In this document: piece after piece, positions 18,829-27,824 of the stretch
Position numbering within the stretch: the stretch's first letter is position 1
How the letters are laid out: the number at the start of each line of letters is the position of its first letter
DNA from: CAWANF01 sp963783355
Lineage (GTDB): Bacteria; Bacteroidota; Rhodothermia; Balneolales; DATFMH01
Direction: 5' to 3'
NCBI GenBank assembly: GCA_963783355.1
Contig: CAWANF010000005.1
Span: forward strand, 310,001-374,000
DNA length: 64,000 nucleotides
The notes under the pieces: generated by a model
The model's database searches: none
What the model was told of the DNA's origin: nothing
What the model saw: only the letters and a program-made list of their open reading frames with translations
Translations under genes and position numbers: made by a program

Positions 18829-19907
18829 TCGCCACCCCCGATGAAGACCATATCCCAGATTTCGGCACCTTTAAGTCCCCGATAGGTCCATGTTTTTCCA
18901 AAGTTATCGGTAGAAAAGACTCCGTTACCAACAGAACCGGCCCATAAACGGTTTTTTTGAACCGGATCAAATATCAGGGCGTGATAATCGAGCATCGGTA
19001 ATCCGCGCTTATATTGTTTCCAGGATTTTCCACCGTTCCTGCTGATGAAGACGCCGGTCTGAAATCCGGCAGCTGCCATCAATTCAGGATTATGCGGATC
19101 CAGGGCAACACCGTAAATCGTTTCCCGGCTGATGTGGCCTTTTACGTATTTCCATGTTTTACCGGCATCTTGTGAGATCAAAACGCCATGATCTTCTGTT
19201 CCGGCAAGCCATAAATCAGGATTTACCCGGCTTTGCTGTAGATCCCGGATTTCCACATGCTCCGGACCCACTTTCTGCCAGGTTGAAGCATTATCGGTGG
19301 AACGATGAATACCGCCTTCGCCACCCGTCAGGATATATCCGGCATTGCGGCGATCAACTTCGATAGTCTGAACATAAAACTGGTTGGGAACCAATCCGTT
19401 ATAACTGCTATTCAACCCGACGCTGGCTGAATCCCAGCTCGCTCCCTGGTTGAATGTGCGCCAAACGCCATAAGCCGTAGCGATATAAGCGGTATCGGGG
19501 TGAACCGGATCGATTGAAACATCCTGAACTTCCGTGATCGTCCAGCCGGTGGTGACCCTCCATGTCTTACCGCCATCGAGTGTGCGCAAAGCGCCGTTTC
19601 CACAAGCCATGAATATGTAATCCGGATTTTTAGGATCAGATGATATGCCAAAATTCCGGATTTTATGCCAGCCGTAGTGCGTCCAGGTAGTATCATGATC
19701 ATAGCTGAACAAACCGCTTGCCTGCGCTTTCATCCCGACCACAAAGTTATTGGTCTGCAAATCGGCTACAAATAATTTCGGTGTGCTCTGCGCCAGTGAT
19801 TTTTTAGGCGCAATCGATAAAATCATGACCAATGAAAACAAAGAAAGGAGTTTAACATGTTTGGCCGATTTCATCGTAACAATATTACGTAAATAATTCA
19901 GGTACAT
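18825..19907 (-). CDS. Secreted BNR/VPS10-like beta-propeller protein (paralogue B1)
   Basis: 360 residues, first gene of the minus-strand run. Signal peptide ends near ...KKSLAQ (residue ~40). The start at 19907 has an alternative at an internal ATG (MKSAKHVKLLS, residue 12), which gives a more typical signal length. Propeller repeats carry Asp-box-like motifs (LRTLDGGKTWR, WRTFNQGASWD, HRSTDNASTWQ, ISQDAGKTWKY, ISRNGGKSWKQ, STDNFGKTWTY). It is a close paralogue of 13740..14777 with one extra loop insertion. It is coupled by ATGA to 16972..18828. Probably a glycan- or protein-binding partner; no catalytic assignment. Confidence 0.8.
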   Translation of the reverse strand: MYLNYLRNIVTMKSAKHVKLLSLFSLVMILSIAPKKSLAQSTPKLFVADLQTNNFVVGMKAQASGLFSYDHDTTWTHYGWHKIRNFGISSDPKNPDYIFMACGNGALRTLDGGKTWRVTTGWTITEVQDVSIDPVHPDTAYIATAYGVWRTFNQGASWDSASVGLNSSYNGLVPNQFYVQTIEVDRRNAGYILTGGEGGIHRSTDNASTWQKVGPEHVEIRDLQQSRVNPDLWLAGTEDHGVLISQDAGKTWKYVKGHISRETIYGVALDPHNPELMAAAGFQTGVFISRNGGKSWKQYKRGLPMLDYHALIFDPVQKNRLWAGSVGNGVFSTDNFGKTWTYRGLKGAEIWDMVFIGGGE

Positions 19908-20418
19908 TTGTTTAAATTTAAGTGATATCTACAGTAGAATTCGAAAATGCCTGAATAGAACCTGAAGTGCAACTGGCTAAAGATATTCATTGAATATTTT
20001 TACAAAACGACTGATCCCGACCGGAATCCACAGGTTATCCTGCATCTGAGGGCCAGTGCCTAAAGTCCTATCCATAAATTCACGACTAATCTTTACCCTA
20101 TAAGTATAAAATATTTATTTGAATTTCGTTATATAAATATTTTATATCCTGAAATTATATAGAACGCGGATAACACTGAGTGCACTGATTTTCGCCGTTA
20201 TAAATCAAAGAATACCTCAAATCCCAGCCCTTTTATGTTAATCCGTGATTATCCATTCAATCAGCATTATCTGTGTTCTATACCATCTTGTTCATCATCT
20301 GTCATTCATTAATCATGTAATTTTCGTATTATTGGCATCTGAAGATTAGACTGTAGATTGAGGTATCAATCCCTTCTTTAAAATTATTTTATAAATATTT
20401 AGTCGTTCACTATTACTT
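19908..20418. other. Divergent intergenic region, AT-rich, with an inverted-repeat element
   Basis: This 511-base gap lies between divergent transcription units (minus 18825..19907 and plus 20419). It contains a very AT-rich patch at 20101-20160 that could hold promoters and an inverted-repeat element at 20158..20282. I see no gene. Confidence 0.5.
20158..20282. repeat. 125-bp element bounded by TATAGAAC(G/A)C(G/A)GATAA inverted repeats
   Basis: TATAGAACGCGGATAA (20158-20173) and TTATCTGTGTTCTATA (20267-20282) are inverted repeats matching at 14 of 16 positions. The interior holds further CGGAT/ATCCG-like pieces. A related element with GAACACGGA and AATCCGCGTTC ends lies at 49682..49774. It looks like a non-coding dispersed repeat rather than a gene. 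Confidence 0.5.
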
Positions 20419-21282
20419 ATGCAACATTCCAGCGAACCTATCAGCGATTTGCTAACTCCGCCTCATGTCGATACGGCAAGCGGCGACATCGGCCGCCAAC
20501 AACTCGGTTCATCCATAAAATCCATTTGGGCCACTCCGTTACCGGAAGAAACCGGTGCTCCGGCTCAGAGAATTATTCATTGCCGTATTGTTGAACTCAC
20601 CGAAACAGTGGAACTTAAACGAATCGGGCTTCGAAAAGCCATCGGTTATCATAAATGCGGTAGCCATGACGACCTGGACTGGATCACTTCTTTCCGAATC
20701 CTTGTTTGGCAAGATGGAAACTGGAAAGTGATACGATATGAAACCGATGTTCCGGAACCTTCAGAAGATTCAGAAATAATCTGGTTTGACTTACAAGGTG
20801 AAAAAGCCGCCTCGGTCATCATTGAAGCCCGCAGTTGTGGCATCGATCGCTGGTGGACCGGCTGGAATGTGACGAGTGATGCTTTCATCCTGGAAGGAAC
20901 AACCCCGCATAACGGGATTCCGCGCAAAGAAAACAGGCACTCTTCCGTCATCAATCATCTTAATAATCTGCCCAAAGGAGTTTCGGCAGAAATCAAAGAC
21001 GGTGAAGTCCGTTTTAAAACCCGTTTTATGGAAACCGGTTTTTGCCTGGGCCGCTCAGGATTTTCATATTTGTCAATTGATGACACCGGCGAAGGTCATA
21101 CGAATCGAAACCTGCTCCGTTATCAGCCCGGAATGAACCTGCAGGGACTGCGTCTGCACCCGGTTGGGGAACAAGCCATTTCGGGACTCTTCTTGCGATA
21201 TAACCTGGAAGGTAAAACTACGGTCGAGGGAAACCGGGTGAAATATGAAATGAAGATTCCGCAATCCGGACTTAAAGTATAA
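20419..21282 (+). CDS. N-terminal part of a glycosidase-like protein (frameshifted from the next frame)
   Basis: 287 residues, a beta-rich region (CGSHDDLDWITSFRILVW, GRSGFSYLSIDDTGEG) like the N-terminal sandwich of six-hairpin glycosidases. Translation ends in ...PQSGLKV, but the +1 frame continues smoothly (LKYNLTWEVLEDRIILHAER) into the gene at 21347, so one base has been gained or lost around 21270-21280. The two pieces together would give a protein of about 808 residues. No signal peptide and no Shine-Dalgarno are visible at the ATG. Either a recent pseudogene or a consensus error is possible. Confidence 0.65.
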   Translation: MQHSSEPISDLLTPPHVDTASGDIGRQQLGSSIKSIWATPLPEETGAPAQRIIHCRIVELTETVELKRIGLRKAIGYHKCGSHDDLDWITSFRILVWQDGNWKVIRYETDVPEPSEDSEIIWFDLQGEKAASVIIEARSCGIDRWWTGWNVTSDAFILEGTTPHNGIPRKENRHSSVINHLNNLPKGVSAEIKDGEVRFKTRFMETGFCLGRSGFSYLSIDDTGEGHTNRNLLRYQPGMNLQGLRLHPVGEQAISGLFLRYNLEGKTTVEGNRVKYEMKIPQSGLKV

Positions 21283-21346
21283 CCTGACCTGGGAAGTTTT
21301 AGAGGACCGGATCATCCTGCATGCTGAACGCCACGGAGAATACGAT

Positions 21347-22846
21347 TTGAATGTATGGAACTCTGCTTTATGGAATATTTCGCTGTATGGTGAAGTCTCG
21401 CCGTCAAGCAGCCTCGGCGCCATCACGAAACAGGGCGAAACCGGACTTGTAAACGCGCCATCCATTCTTCACGTCCCTGGTTTTGGCAGTTTGAAAATTC
21501 ATTCAGACAACACGGAACTCATGCTTCGCTCTGATTCCGACAGGCCATTCAAAACCACAATCACCCAGCTGAAACTCGGTGAAACAGCTCATAACAACGG
21601 GACTTATACCTTAAAAAAAGGCTCTTTTAAAGCGGATATAGCCTTCAGCTTGCATGATCACGAATTATCACTCTCCGAAAATACTCCTGCTGAAGTCGAA
21701 AAGGCCTTAAAACGGGCAACGCTCACCTCCATGACCTATCGTCCGGATACGGCAACCTTAAGTAATAATGGAAATTCCATGCATTGCCCGATTTCGATGG
21801 ATAACTGGTCGGGGCTGGCACGCCGAATCGGAACCGTTTTGCCCGGTTTTGACGCGATGGATATGGTTAGGGAATCACTGCAGCGCTGGCTCGACGAAGC
21901 ACCGGGCTATGCCAGCGGGCACATGCTCGACAAAGACGGTTTCCACATGGCCGAAGACGAATATATCATGACGGGAACGGCCGCCCTGCTCGGCCTGGCC
22001 GAAGTACTGGAACACAATGGTTCTGAAGAATGGCTGAATGCTTTTCATGATCAGATTGAACACAAACTGAAGCTGATGAAAGGCCGCGATGTTGACGACG
22101 ACGGACTCGTTGAAAGCACGTACCGATTGGGAGTCAGTGGACAACATCACTGGAGCACCTGCTGGTTCGATGTCGTTTCTTTTGGCTGGAAAGATGCTTT
22201 CTCCAACGCGCTGCTCTATTCCGCTCTTAAAAAATTGCCGGAACAGTTTGAACGATTGGGCCACCCGGAATTATCCGAAGGACTCACCGAATGGGCTGAA
22301 AAGCTGAAAAATAATTATTTCCCAACATTCTATAACCCGGAAACGGGCTGGCTGGCCGGCTGGCGCTGCAAGGAAGACAAACTTCATGATCACGCTTTCC
22401 TGTTTGTAAACGGGGCGGCGGTCAATGCCGGTTTAATAGATCAATCGCAGGAAAAGGCCATCATAAAGAAGCTCTGGGATGAAACGAAGAATGTCGGTTT
22501 GCCGGATTATCGTTTAGGGCTGCCCGGCAACCTGTGGCCGATACCCGATGATGATATGGTTGATATTATGCAGGGTGTCAGCATGGGACATTATGCTAAC
22601 GGCGGACTTACACACTCTCAATCCCGTCACTTTGTTGAAGCTTTGTACCGGGCCGGCATGACCGAAGAAGCTGACTCCATGCTTCGCGGTTTGTGCCAGA
22701 GTATGGGCGAAGCAACGGCTTTCAGCGGACTCAACACGGGTGTCGACTGGCGGTACTGGGATGGATGGCCTTGCGGTTACGAGGGTTTGCTCACCGACCA
22801 GTTTGGCATCCTGATGGTGGCTATGGAGCGGTATCAAATGAAGTGA
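21347..22846 (+). CDS. C-terminal catalytic part of a glycosidase-like protein (frameshift continuation)
   Basis: The frame is open from about 21269; the first start-like codon is a TTG at 21347 without a ribosome site, so this is best seen as the continuation of 20419. Residues after ~110 form a predicted (alpha/alpha)6 barrel (ISMDNWSGLARR, GFHMAEDEYIMTG, DVDDDGLVESTY, HHWSTCWFDVVSFGWKDA, TGVDWRYWDGWPCGYEGLL), typical of GH63/GH78/GH116-like glycosidases. The recurring Asp/Glu-Trp motifs fit an inverting catalytic site, but I cannot assign a family. It lies head-on to the related gene at 22922..25060. Confidence 0.65.
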   Translation: MNVWNSALWNISLYGEVSPSSSLGAITKQGETGLVNAPSILHVPGFGSLKIHSDNTELMLRSDSDRPFKTTITQLKLGETAHNNGTYTLKKGSFKADIAFSLHDHELSLSENTPAEVEKALKRATLTSMTYRPDTATLSNNGNSMHCPISMDNWSGLARRIGTVLPGFDAMDMVRESLQRWLDEAPGYASGHMLDKDGFHMAEDEYIMTGTAALLGLAEVLEHNGSEEWLNAFHDQIEHKLKLMKGRDVDDDGLVESTYRLGVSGQHHWSTCWFDVVSFGWKDAFSNALLYSALKKLPEQFERLGHPELSEGLTEWAEKLKNNYFPTFYNPETGWLAGWRCKEDKLHDHAFLFVNGAAVNAGLIDQSQEKAIIKKLWDETKNVGLPDYRLGLPGNLWPIPDDDMVDIMQGVSMGHYANGGLTHSQSRHFVEALYRAGMTEEADSMLRGLCQSMGEATAFSGLNTGVDWRYWDGWPCGYEGLLTDQFGILMVAMERYQMK

Positions 22847-22921
22847 GATTTGAGTATTGAGATATGAGAATAGTGGCTCCGTGATTGGTAGCAGCCGGGC
22901 CACTGATTCACACATCAAATA

Positions 22922-25060
22922 TTAATCTGCTTCTTCCAGGCCGTTATGGGTGACATTATAATTTCGACCCTGGAAACGAAGGTTATAGAGCCCGGTTCCT
23001 TCGCTCATTTCCGATTGAACCGGATTTGCTTCAATATTCCCATTTAGTCCGGCGGAAATACCAAATAATCCTTCAATAAACGGCTCAAAAAAGGCCAAAG
23101 CGGCAATATTGGCCCAGTCGTTAATATAAGGCTGATCATTTGGTGTCTTCAAAGCTCCGCTGTCTCTTTCCGGCGGGAACACGTCTTCTGCAAAATGAGC
23201 TTGTCCGAACGGACCCTGGCGCGTTGTCTCGCTTAAACCGTGCATCCATTTCAAAGCCTCTTTATCGAAACCTGTTCTGAACAAGGCATTCAAAGACAGT
23301 GCCGGCCAGGCCGGGTAGGATCCGGTCCATTGGTGATCCGGACGAATGGAAAAGGTCAGGTCGTGATCTTTGAGAGACAACGCCCGCATCCAGGTGGGTG
23401 TTTGCAGTTCATCAAAGAAAAACCGGGCCATTTCCTCTTTTTGTTGTATTGTCAAATCATCCGGGATCGTATCCAGTATTGTACAGAAATCGTAGCAATG
23501 CCGGACCACATTTTTTGTTCCGTCCGGCTGCCGACAACACCAGACACCTTCTCCATCTACATATAAATTCATCACTTCTTTCAGCAACGCATCCGCTTCA
23601 TTGCGGAGGACCACCGCTTCATCATGCTGATGATGCAATTCCGTCAACTCAGCGGCAAAGCGCAAATTGAAGACGTTCGCCGCATTCATTCCGGCCACTT
23701 CGTGCGCATAATTATTCACGGCTTCCAAAAGATTCGTGGCATCACCGTAATCGGCCAGTCCATGCCCGTTTTTATCCAGATTACGCCAATATGTAGCATA
23801 ATCGATGAGATGCTCATACACACTTTTATCATTTATTCTGGCCTCCAGCCATTCGAAATCCCCGGTCCAGCGCAGATAATCATAGGCCATGCGGCACATG
23901 GCAAAATCGTTCACCGAATACGAAGCTCCAATGCTCTTTCCGGTCAGGTACTCGTTGCCAAAATGTTTATGAATATCCGCTCCCATCCACATCTCCATCA
24001 TCTTTTTGAGAACCAAAGGATCCAATAGCGAAAGAATCATCGAGCTCAGACTGATATCCCAAAGGAATGTGGTGGTCACCCAATAACGCGGAAACAGTGT
24101 CATATACGAAGTTCCATAGACAGAATCCGGACTACTTCTGCGAAAAAGTAATGCGGTAAAAACCGTCATATCGTATAGCCTTTTAAGATTTATATCGTCC
24201 GTCCTGAGCGTTGGCACATAACCTGAAAAGGTTTTATTTCCCGGGGTGAAAGCGGCTTTTAGTTCCTCATTCCATCGCTTTGTCGTTTCCCCTGCTACTT
24301 CGTCAAAGCGGTTGGATAAAGCGTCAAAAACGAGCAATCCATGTTCTAAATCACGATCCAGGACATCCACAAAGGTAATAGATTTTGATTCACCCGGTTC
24401 AAGTTCCAGGTTATAAATCTGCCAGAATCGATCCGATAGATCCGGTTTCGGATAACATCCCTGAACAGACCAGGCTTCTGATTGCTTCGCTTTAAAAATG
24501 ACAGCATCCCGCTCTTTATTCGATATTCGCTCATTATCGAATTCACCGGGAACCAGCGCCTCGTCCCAGGCTGAAACCGAGTTTGTTATTCCGCCCGACA
24601 AAGCCAGTTTCAGTTCTTTTTTGATGAAATGATCGGAAATATTTTGAATTTCCAGATGAACCATGACTGCCGATTGTTCAAACGGTACGATCGTTTTACT
24701 TATTAGTTCGAGTCCGTGATAGCGGGCTTTTCGCTCAATGAAATCAGGCTGCCATAAGTAATCGATCAGCTCGTTTTTTGCAGCCAGGTATTCCCCATCG
24801 AGATAAAGCAGTCCGGTTACCAGCGAACCGTTGGCTCCCAATGGTGCCACATTAATTTCACCCTGGCTAAGAGGCGGGAAATGAACACTTCGGATTCCGG
24901 TTATGTCGCGAGCCGACTGCATGCCCCCCATATAATTGCTTAATGCAGGCGGGTTATAAATGTCATGAAAATTGTGCGTCATGACCACACTACGCAGAGA
25001 TTGCACATCCGGAATATCATGTTTGATATCTTCCAGCAGTTGGGTATCGGAAAATTTCAT
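22922..25060 (-). CDS. (alpha/alpha)6-barrel glycosidase-like protein
   Basis: 712 residues without a signal peptide, so probably cytoplasmic. Residues 1-250 are a beta-sandwich; from ~280 a helical barrel follows (FPRYWVTTTFLWDISLSSM, GHGLADYGDATNLLEAV, RPDHQWTGSYPAWPALSLN, QPYINDWANIAALAFFEP). The WD and DYG motifs in this order are seen in GH63/GH37-like clan members such as mannosylglycerate/glucosylglycerate hydrolases and debranching enzymes. Together with the GH38 gene this supports an intracellular mannoside or glucoside catabolic step. Family assignment is not certain. Start ATG at 25060; the divergent plus-strand array begins at 25501. Confidence 0.75.
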   Translation of the reverse strand: MKFSDTQLLEDIKHDIPDVQSLRSVVMTHNFHDIYNPPALSNYMGGMQSARDITGIRSVHFPPLSQGEINVAPLGANGSLVTGLLYLDGEYLAAKNELIDYLWQPDFIERKARYHGLELISKTIVPFEQSAVMVHLEIQNISDHFIKKELKLALSGGITNSVSAWDEALVPGEFDNERISNKERDAVIFKAKQSEAWSVQGCYPKPDLSDRFWQIYNLELEPGESKSITFVDVLDRDLEHGLLVFDALSNRFDEVAGETTKRWNEELKAAFTPGNKTFSGYVPTLRTDDINLKRLYDMTVFTALLFRRSSPDSVYGTSYMTLFPRYWVTTTFLWDISLSSMILSLLDPLVLKKMMEMWMGADIHKHFGNEYLTGKSIGASYSVNDFAMCRMAYDYLRWTGDFEWLEARINDKSVYEHLIDYATYWRNLDKNGHGLADYGDATNLLEAVNNYAHEVAGMNAANVFNLRFAAELTELHHQHDEAVVLRNEADALLKEVMNLYVDGEGVWCCRQPDGTKNVVRHCYDFCTILDTIPDDLTIQQKEEMARFFFDELQTPTWMRALSLKDHDLTFSIRPDHQWTGSYPAWPALSLNALFRTGFDKEALKWMHGLSETTRQGPFGQAHFAEDVFPPERDSGALKTPNDQPYINDWANIAALAFFEPFIEGLFGISAGLNGNIEANPVQSEMSEGTGLYNLRFQGRNYNVTHNGLEEAD

Positions 25061-25500
25061 TATTTATGACTTTCTTTGCCCGGCAGATCGATAAGGCCTT
25101 ACATTAATTTCCTGGGTTGACTACGACTGATTTATCTCTGCCGGAAATTTTTTTTTAATAGTTTTTGCTTTCTTTTTAGAAAGGACGAATAATCTTATTC
25201 AATACATATTTATTTCGGTCATAAGTTAACGATCTGTCAGCTTTTTGGGAACCTTTTTTTTAAAACAAATTATTTTTGATAATCAGCCAATGCAATTGAT
25301 TGCTGCTAATAGATTTTTGATTATACCGGCTCTTTTTTCAAGCCTCGTTAACCCGAGTTTCTTATATTGAGTTGTTAAATTGAAACGGAACCGGGCAACC
25401 TATTCTGTCTGGATGCTGATTCCCGCCAAAATGAACAGCATCCTGGTATCCGTTCAAAACGATCATTCGTGTCATATTAATTATTAACCGGAGTTTTGAA
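25061..25500. other. Divergent promoter region between a glycosidase and the GxGYxYP array
   Basis: 440 bases without a supported gene. The region is AT-rich, with runs of T/A at 25149-25175 and 25250-25275. CCGGAG lies about six bases before the ATG at 25501 and is a ribosome site. Both flanking genes read outward, so promoters for both must lie here. Confidence 0.5.
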
Positions 25501-27600
25501 ATGCACAAACGCTATCTAAAGAAATTACGCTTGCTATTATTTTTCCTGGCAGGACTCCCATTATTAGCGATCGGAAAAGCCAAGCCTGAGCTGTACGGAA
25601 CCTGGAAACTCATTCCCGATTCCAGCTCGCAGCTTCTGCTCTACCGCACCGTTTCCCTGAACATCGAGTCTGAAGGAAATCACGTCAAAATCATCCGAAC
25701 CTGGGGCACCCGCTTCGCCAAAGTCGATTCCCTGTACCTGTCCACCGACGGCAGGGTCAACCTCGTGCCGGTCGACAACCGCGTCTGGCCCACCGACGTA
25801 TTCATGGGCGTCTCGATGATCCCCGGCTCCAAAGACCGCGTCACCGCCAACTGGGTACAAAAAGGCCGTTCTTTAAATGTTGATGAAACCTATCCCGTGC
25901 TCGTCTCCCAGGGACGCACCGAGGTCACCAACCACACCAGCTTCCAGCTCAGCGAAGACGGGCTCACCCTGACGATGACCATCCGGCGCGACACCCGTCC
26001 CGGACAGCCGCTTCGCTATGTCTTCGCCCGGTCCGGCACCCATCACGCCTACTACATGACCCTGGCCGACAACTGGGAAATCAACGGACTGCTGCCCCAG
26101 AACGCCCTGCTCATCAGCCTGCAGGGGTTGGCCAACACCGGGCAGGCCAACCTGTATTTTATCTATCCCAAGGACTGGGATTTCCGCTTCACCCCGGGCG
26201 TGTTCAACTTCTATGAGAACAAGCTGGGCTACAACTTCACCCAGCTGCGCACCACCGAACAGGCCCTGAAGACCTTCCGCAAGTACATCAAGGGCTACGT
26301 GGTCTGGGACCCGAACAAACGGACCTCCCTGGACGTGGCCTTCACCGTGGCCGGGCTGAAGAAAGCCGTGGTCGTCGCTCCCGAACAGATCCCGCTCATG
26401 AAACAGATGGGCATCCCCGAAGCGGCCGATTTCCGGGGCAAGTTTGAGGGTATGGACGATGCGCAGATCTTCAGCTGGGCCTTCGATCAGTACTGGGAGC
26501 AGTGCAACAAGCAGTATGTGGTGTGGATGGGCGGCGTGGCCGGCAACAAGATGCAGCCGGGCATTGCGGACTTCGGAATTGCCAAGGGTGCGTTCTTCGC
26601 TGACTTATCGACCCTGCCGACCGACACGGCCGAATACGCGATGGCCAATAAGATCTTCAGCCACATGAAACCCCTGTCGATGGTCATGGGATGGCACAGC
26701 TATGCCAAAGATTTGGAACGTACGTTCACGCACCTGACTTCTCATTATGCTTTACGCGTTGAAGGCCTGAACACGTTTCCGAACCTGAGTTTCACCAGCA
26801 ACACCCCGCCCTCACCGGGATTCGAGTTTAAGAATCATCACAATGTGGTGCCCGGCAAGAAATACATTCCCAAGAAGAAAGTATATATCGCCCTGCTGCA
26901 AACCGACGAACTCGGACTTGGTGCCTGGAATAAACCGGGCCGCGGCAACATTCCTTACGCCTGGGAAGTAGATTTGAACTGGCAATGGATGGCCCCGACG
27001 ATGCTGGAATATTATTACAGCACCGCTACCAAGAACGATTATTTCATCGGGGCACTTTCCGGTCCGGGTTACATGTATCCTAAGGCGATTCCTAAAAAAT
27101 ACCTGCCGTCGGTTATAAATAAAGCTTATGAGTTGATGGGTAAACTTGATCTCAACGCATTCGAGACCATGGATTATTCACAGGGCTCGACGGTTACAGG
27201 GAATACCGAATTGCCAAAATATATCGTGGATGCCTATTACAAAAATATGCCGGGAGCAATCGGGTTTGTGAATGGTTATGCACCTGCTTACACCTTCTCC
27301 CATAAAGATGGCCGCGCCTTCGTATCCTTCGACTATTACCTGTCGCAGGATCGCAGTGTCGATGATGCTGCCAAAGATCTGGAGGAACTGGCCCGACTGA
27401 ATAAAAAACGGCCATATTTTCTTTTAGTTCATGTGCGGGAATGGAATACCATCGAACATGTAGAGAAGATTATAAACAAATTAGGTCCCGATTTTGAATT
27501 GGTTCCACTTGGATGTCTTCCTGAAACTGGCAGGCAACGAACCTACCTTCAAAACAAGATTTCTCGAACAGAAATAAATTCTGAAAATTATTTAAATTAG
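25501..27600 (+). CDS. GxGYxYP-family putative glycoside hydrolase, copy 1
   Basis: 699 residues with a signal peptide (LLLFFLAGLPLLAIG). The family signature GPGYMYP lies at residues 521-527, matching the GxGYxYP C-terminal domain; N-terminal domains of the family cover roughly residues 190-480. Function is only predicted (putative glycoside hydrolase). The C-terminus is unusual: after VPL the frame reads GCLPETGRQRTY, whereas reading past one extra G at 27511-27512 restores the paralogue ending (DVFLKLAGNEPTF...) with a stop at 27575-27577. The last ~27 residues are thus probably frameshifted. Bases ~25573-26709 are GC-rich and almost identical to copy 3. Translation signal CCGGAG precedes the ATG; a terminator follows at 27601. 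Confidence 0.85.
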   Translation: MHKRYLKKLRLLLFFLAGLPLLAIGKAKPELYGTWKLIPDSSSQLLLYRTVSLNIESEGNHVKIIRTWGTRFAKVDSLYLSTDGRVNLVPVDNRVWPTDVFMGVSMIPGSKDRVTANWVQKGRSLNVDETYPVLVSQGRTEVTNHTSFQLSEDGLTLTMTIRRDTRPGQPLRYVFARSGTHHAYYMTLADNWEINGLLPQNALLISLQGLANTGQANLYFIYPKDWDFRFTPGVFNFYENKLGYNFTQLRTTEQALKTFRKYIKGYVVWDPNKRTSLDVAFTVAGLKKAVVVAPEQIPLMKQMGIPEAADFRGKFEGMDDAQIFSWAFDQYWEQCNKQYVVWMGGVAGNKMQPGIADFGIAKGAFFADLSTLPTDTAEYAMANKIFSHMKPLSMVMGWHSYAKDLERTFTHLTSHYALRVEGLNTFPNLSFTSNTPPSPGFEFKNHHNVVPGKKYIPKKKVYIALLQTDELGLGAWNKPGRGNIPYAWEVDLNWQWMAPTMLEYYYSTATKNDYFIGALSGPGYMYPKAIPKKYLPSVINKAYELMGKLDLNAFETMDYSQGSTVTGNTELPKYIVDAYYKNMPGAIGFVNGYAPAYTFSHKDGRAFVSFDYYLSQDRSVDDAAKDLEELARLNKKRPYFLLVHVREWNTIEHVEKIINKLGPDFELVPLGCLPETGRQRTYLQNKISRTEINSENYLN

Positions 27601-27638
27601 AAACCCGGTTTCGGTTATTTCCGTTGCCGGGTTTTTAT
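27601..27638 (+). terminator. Terminator after GxGYxYP copy 1
   Basis: AAACCCGG (27601-27608) pairs with CCGGGTTT (27627-27634) and is followed by a T run. It suggests that copy 2 has its own promoter in 27640-27824. Confidence 0.7.
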
Positions 27639-27824
27639 TTTACGGGATTCAAACATTGAATAAACCCGTAAATAAGCTATCTTTATTCTGATGTTCCCCG
27701 AAATTGATGTAAACGACTGTAGATAGTTAAATGGGGAAAATTATTATTATTTTGTTTCGCCAACTCTTGGAAAAGAAACGGCGAAACCTTAGTCATCGTG
27801 TCATTGAACCAATTGGAGATTACC

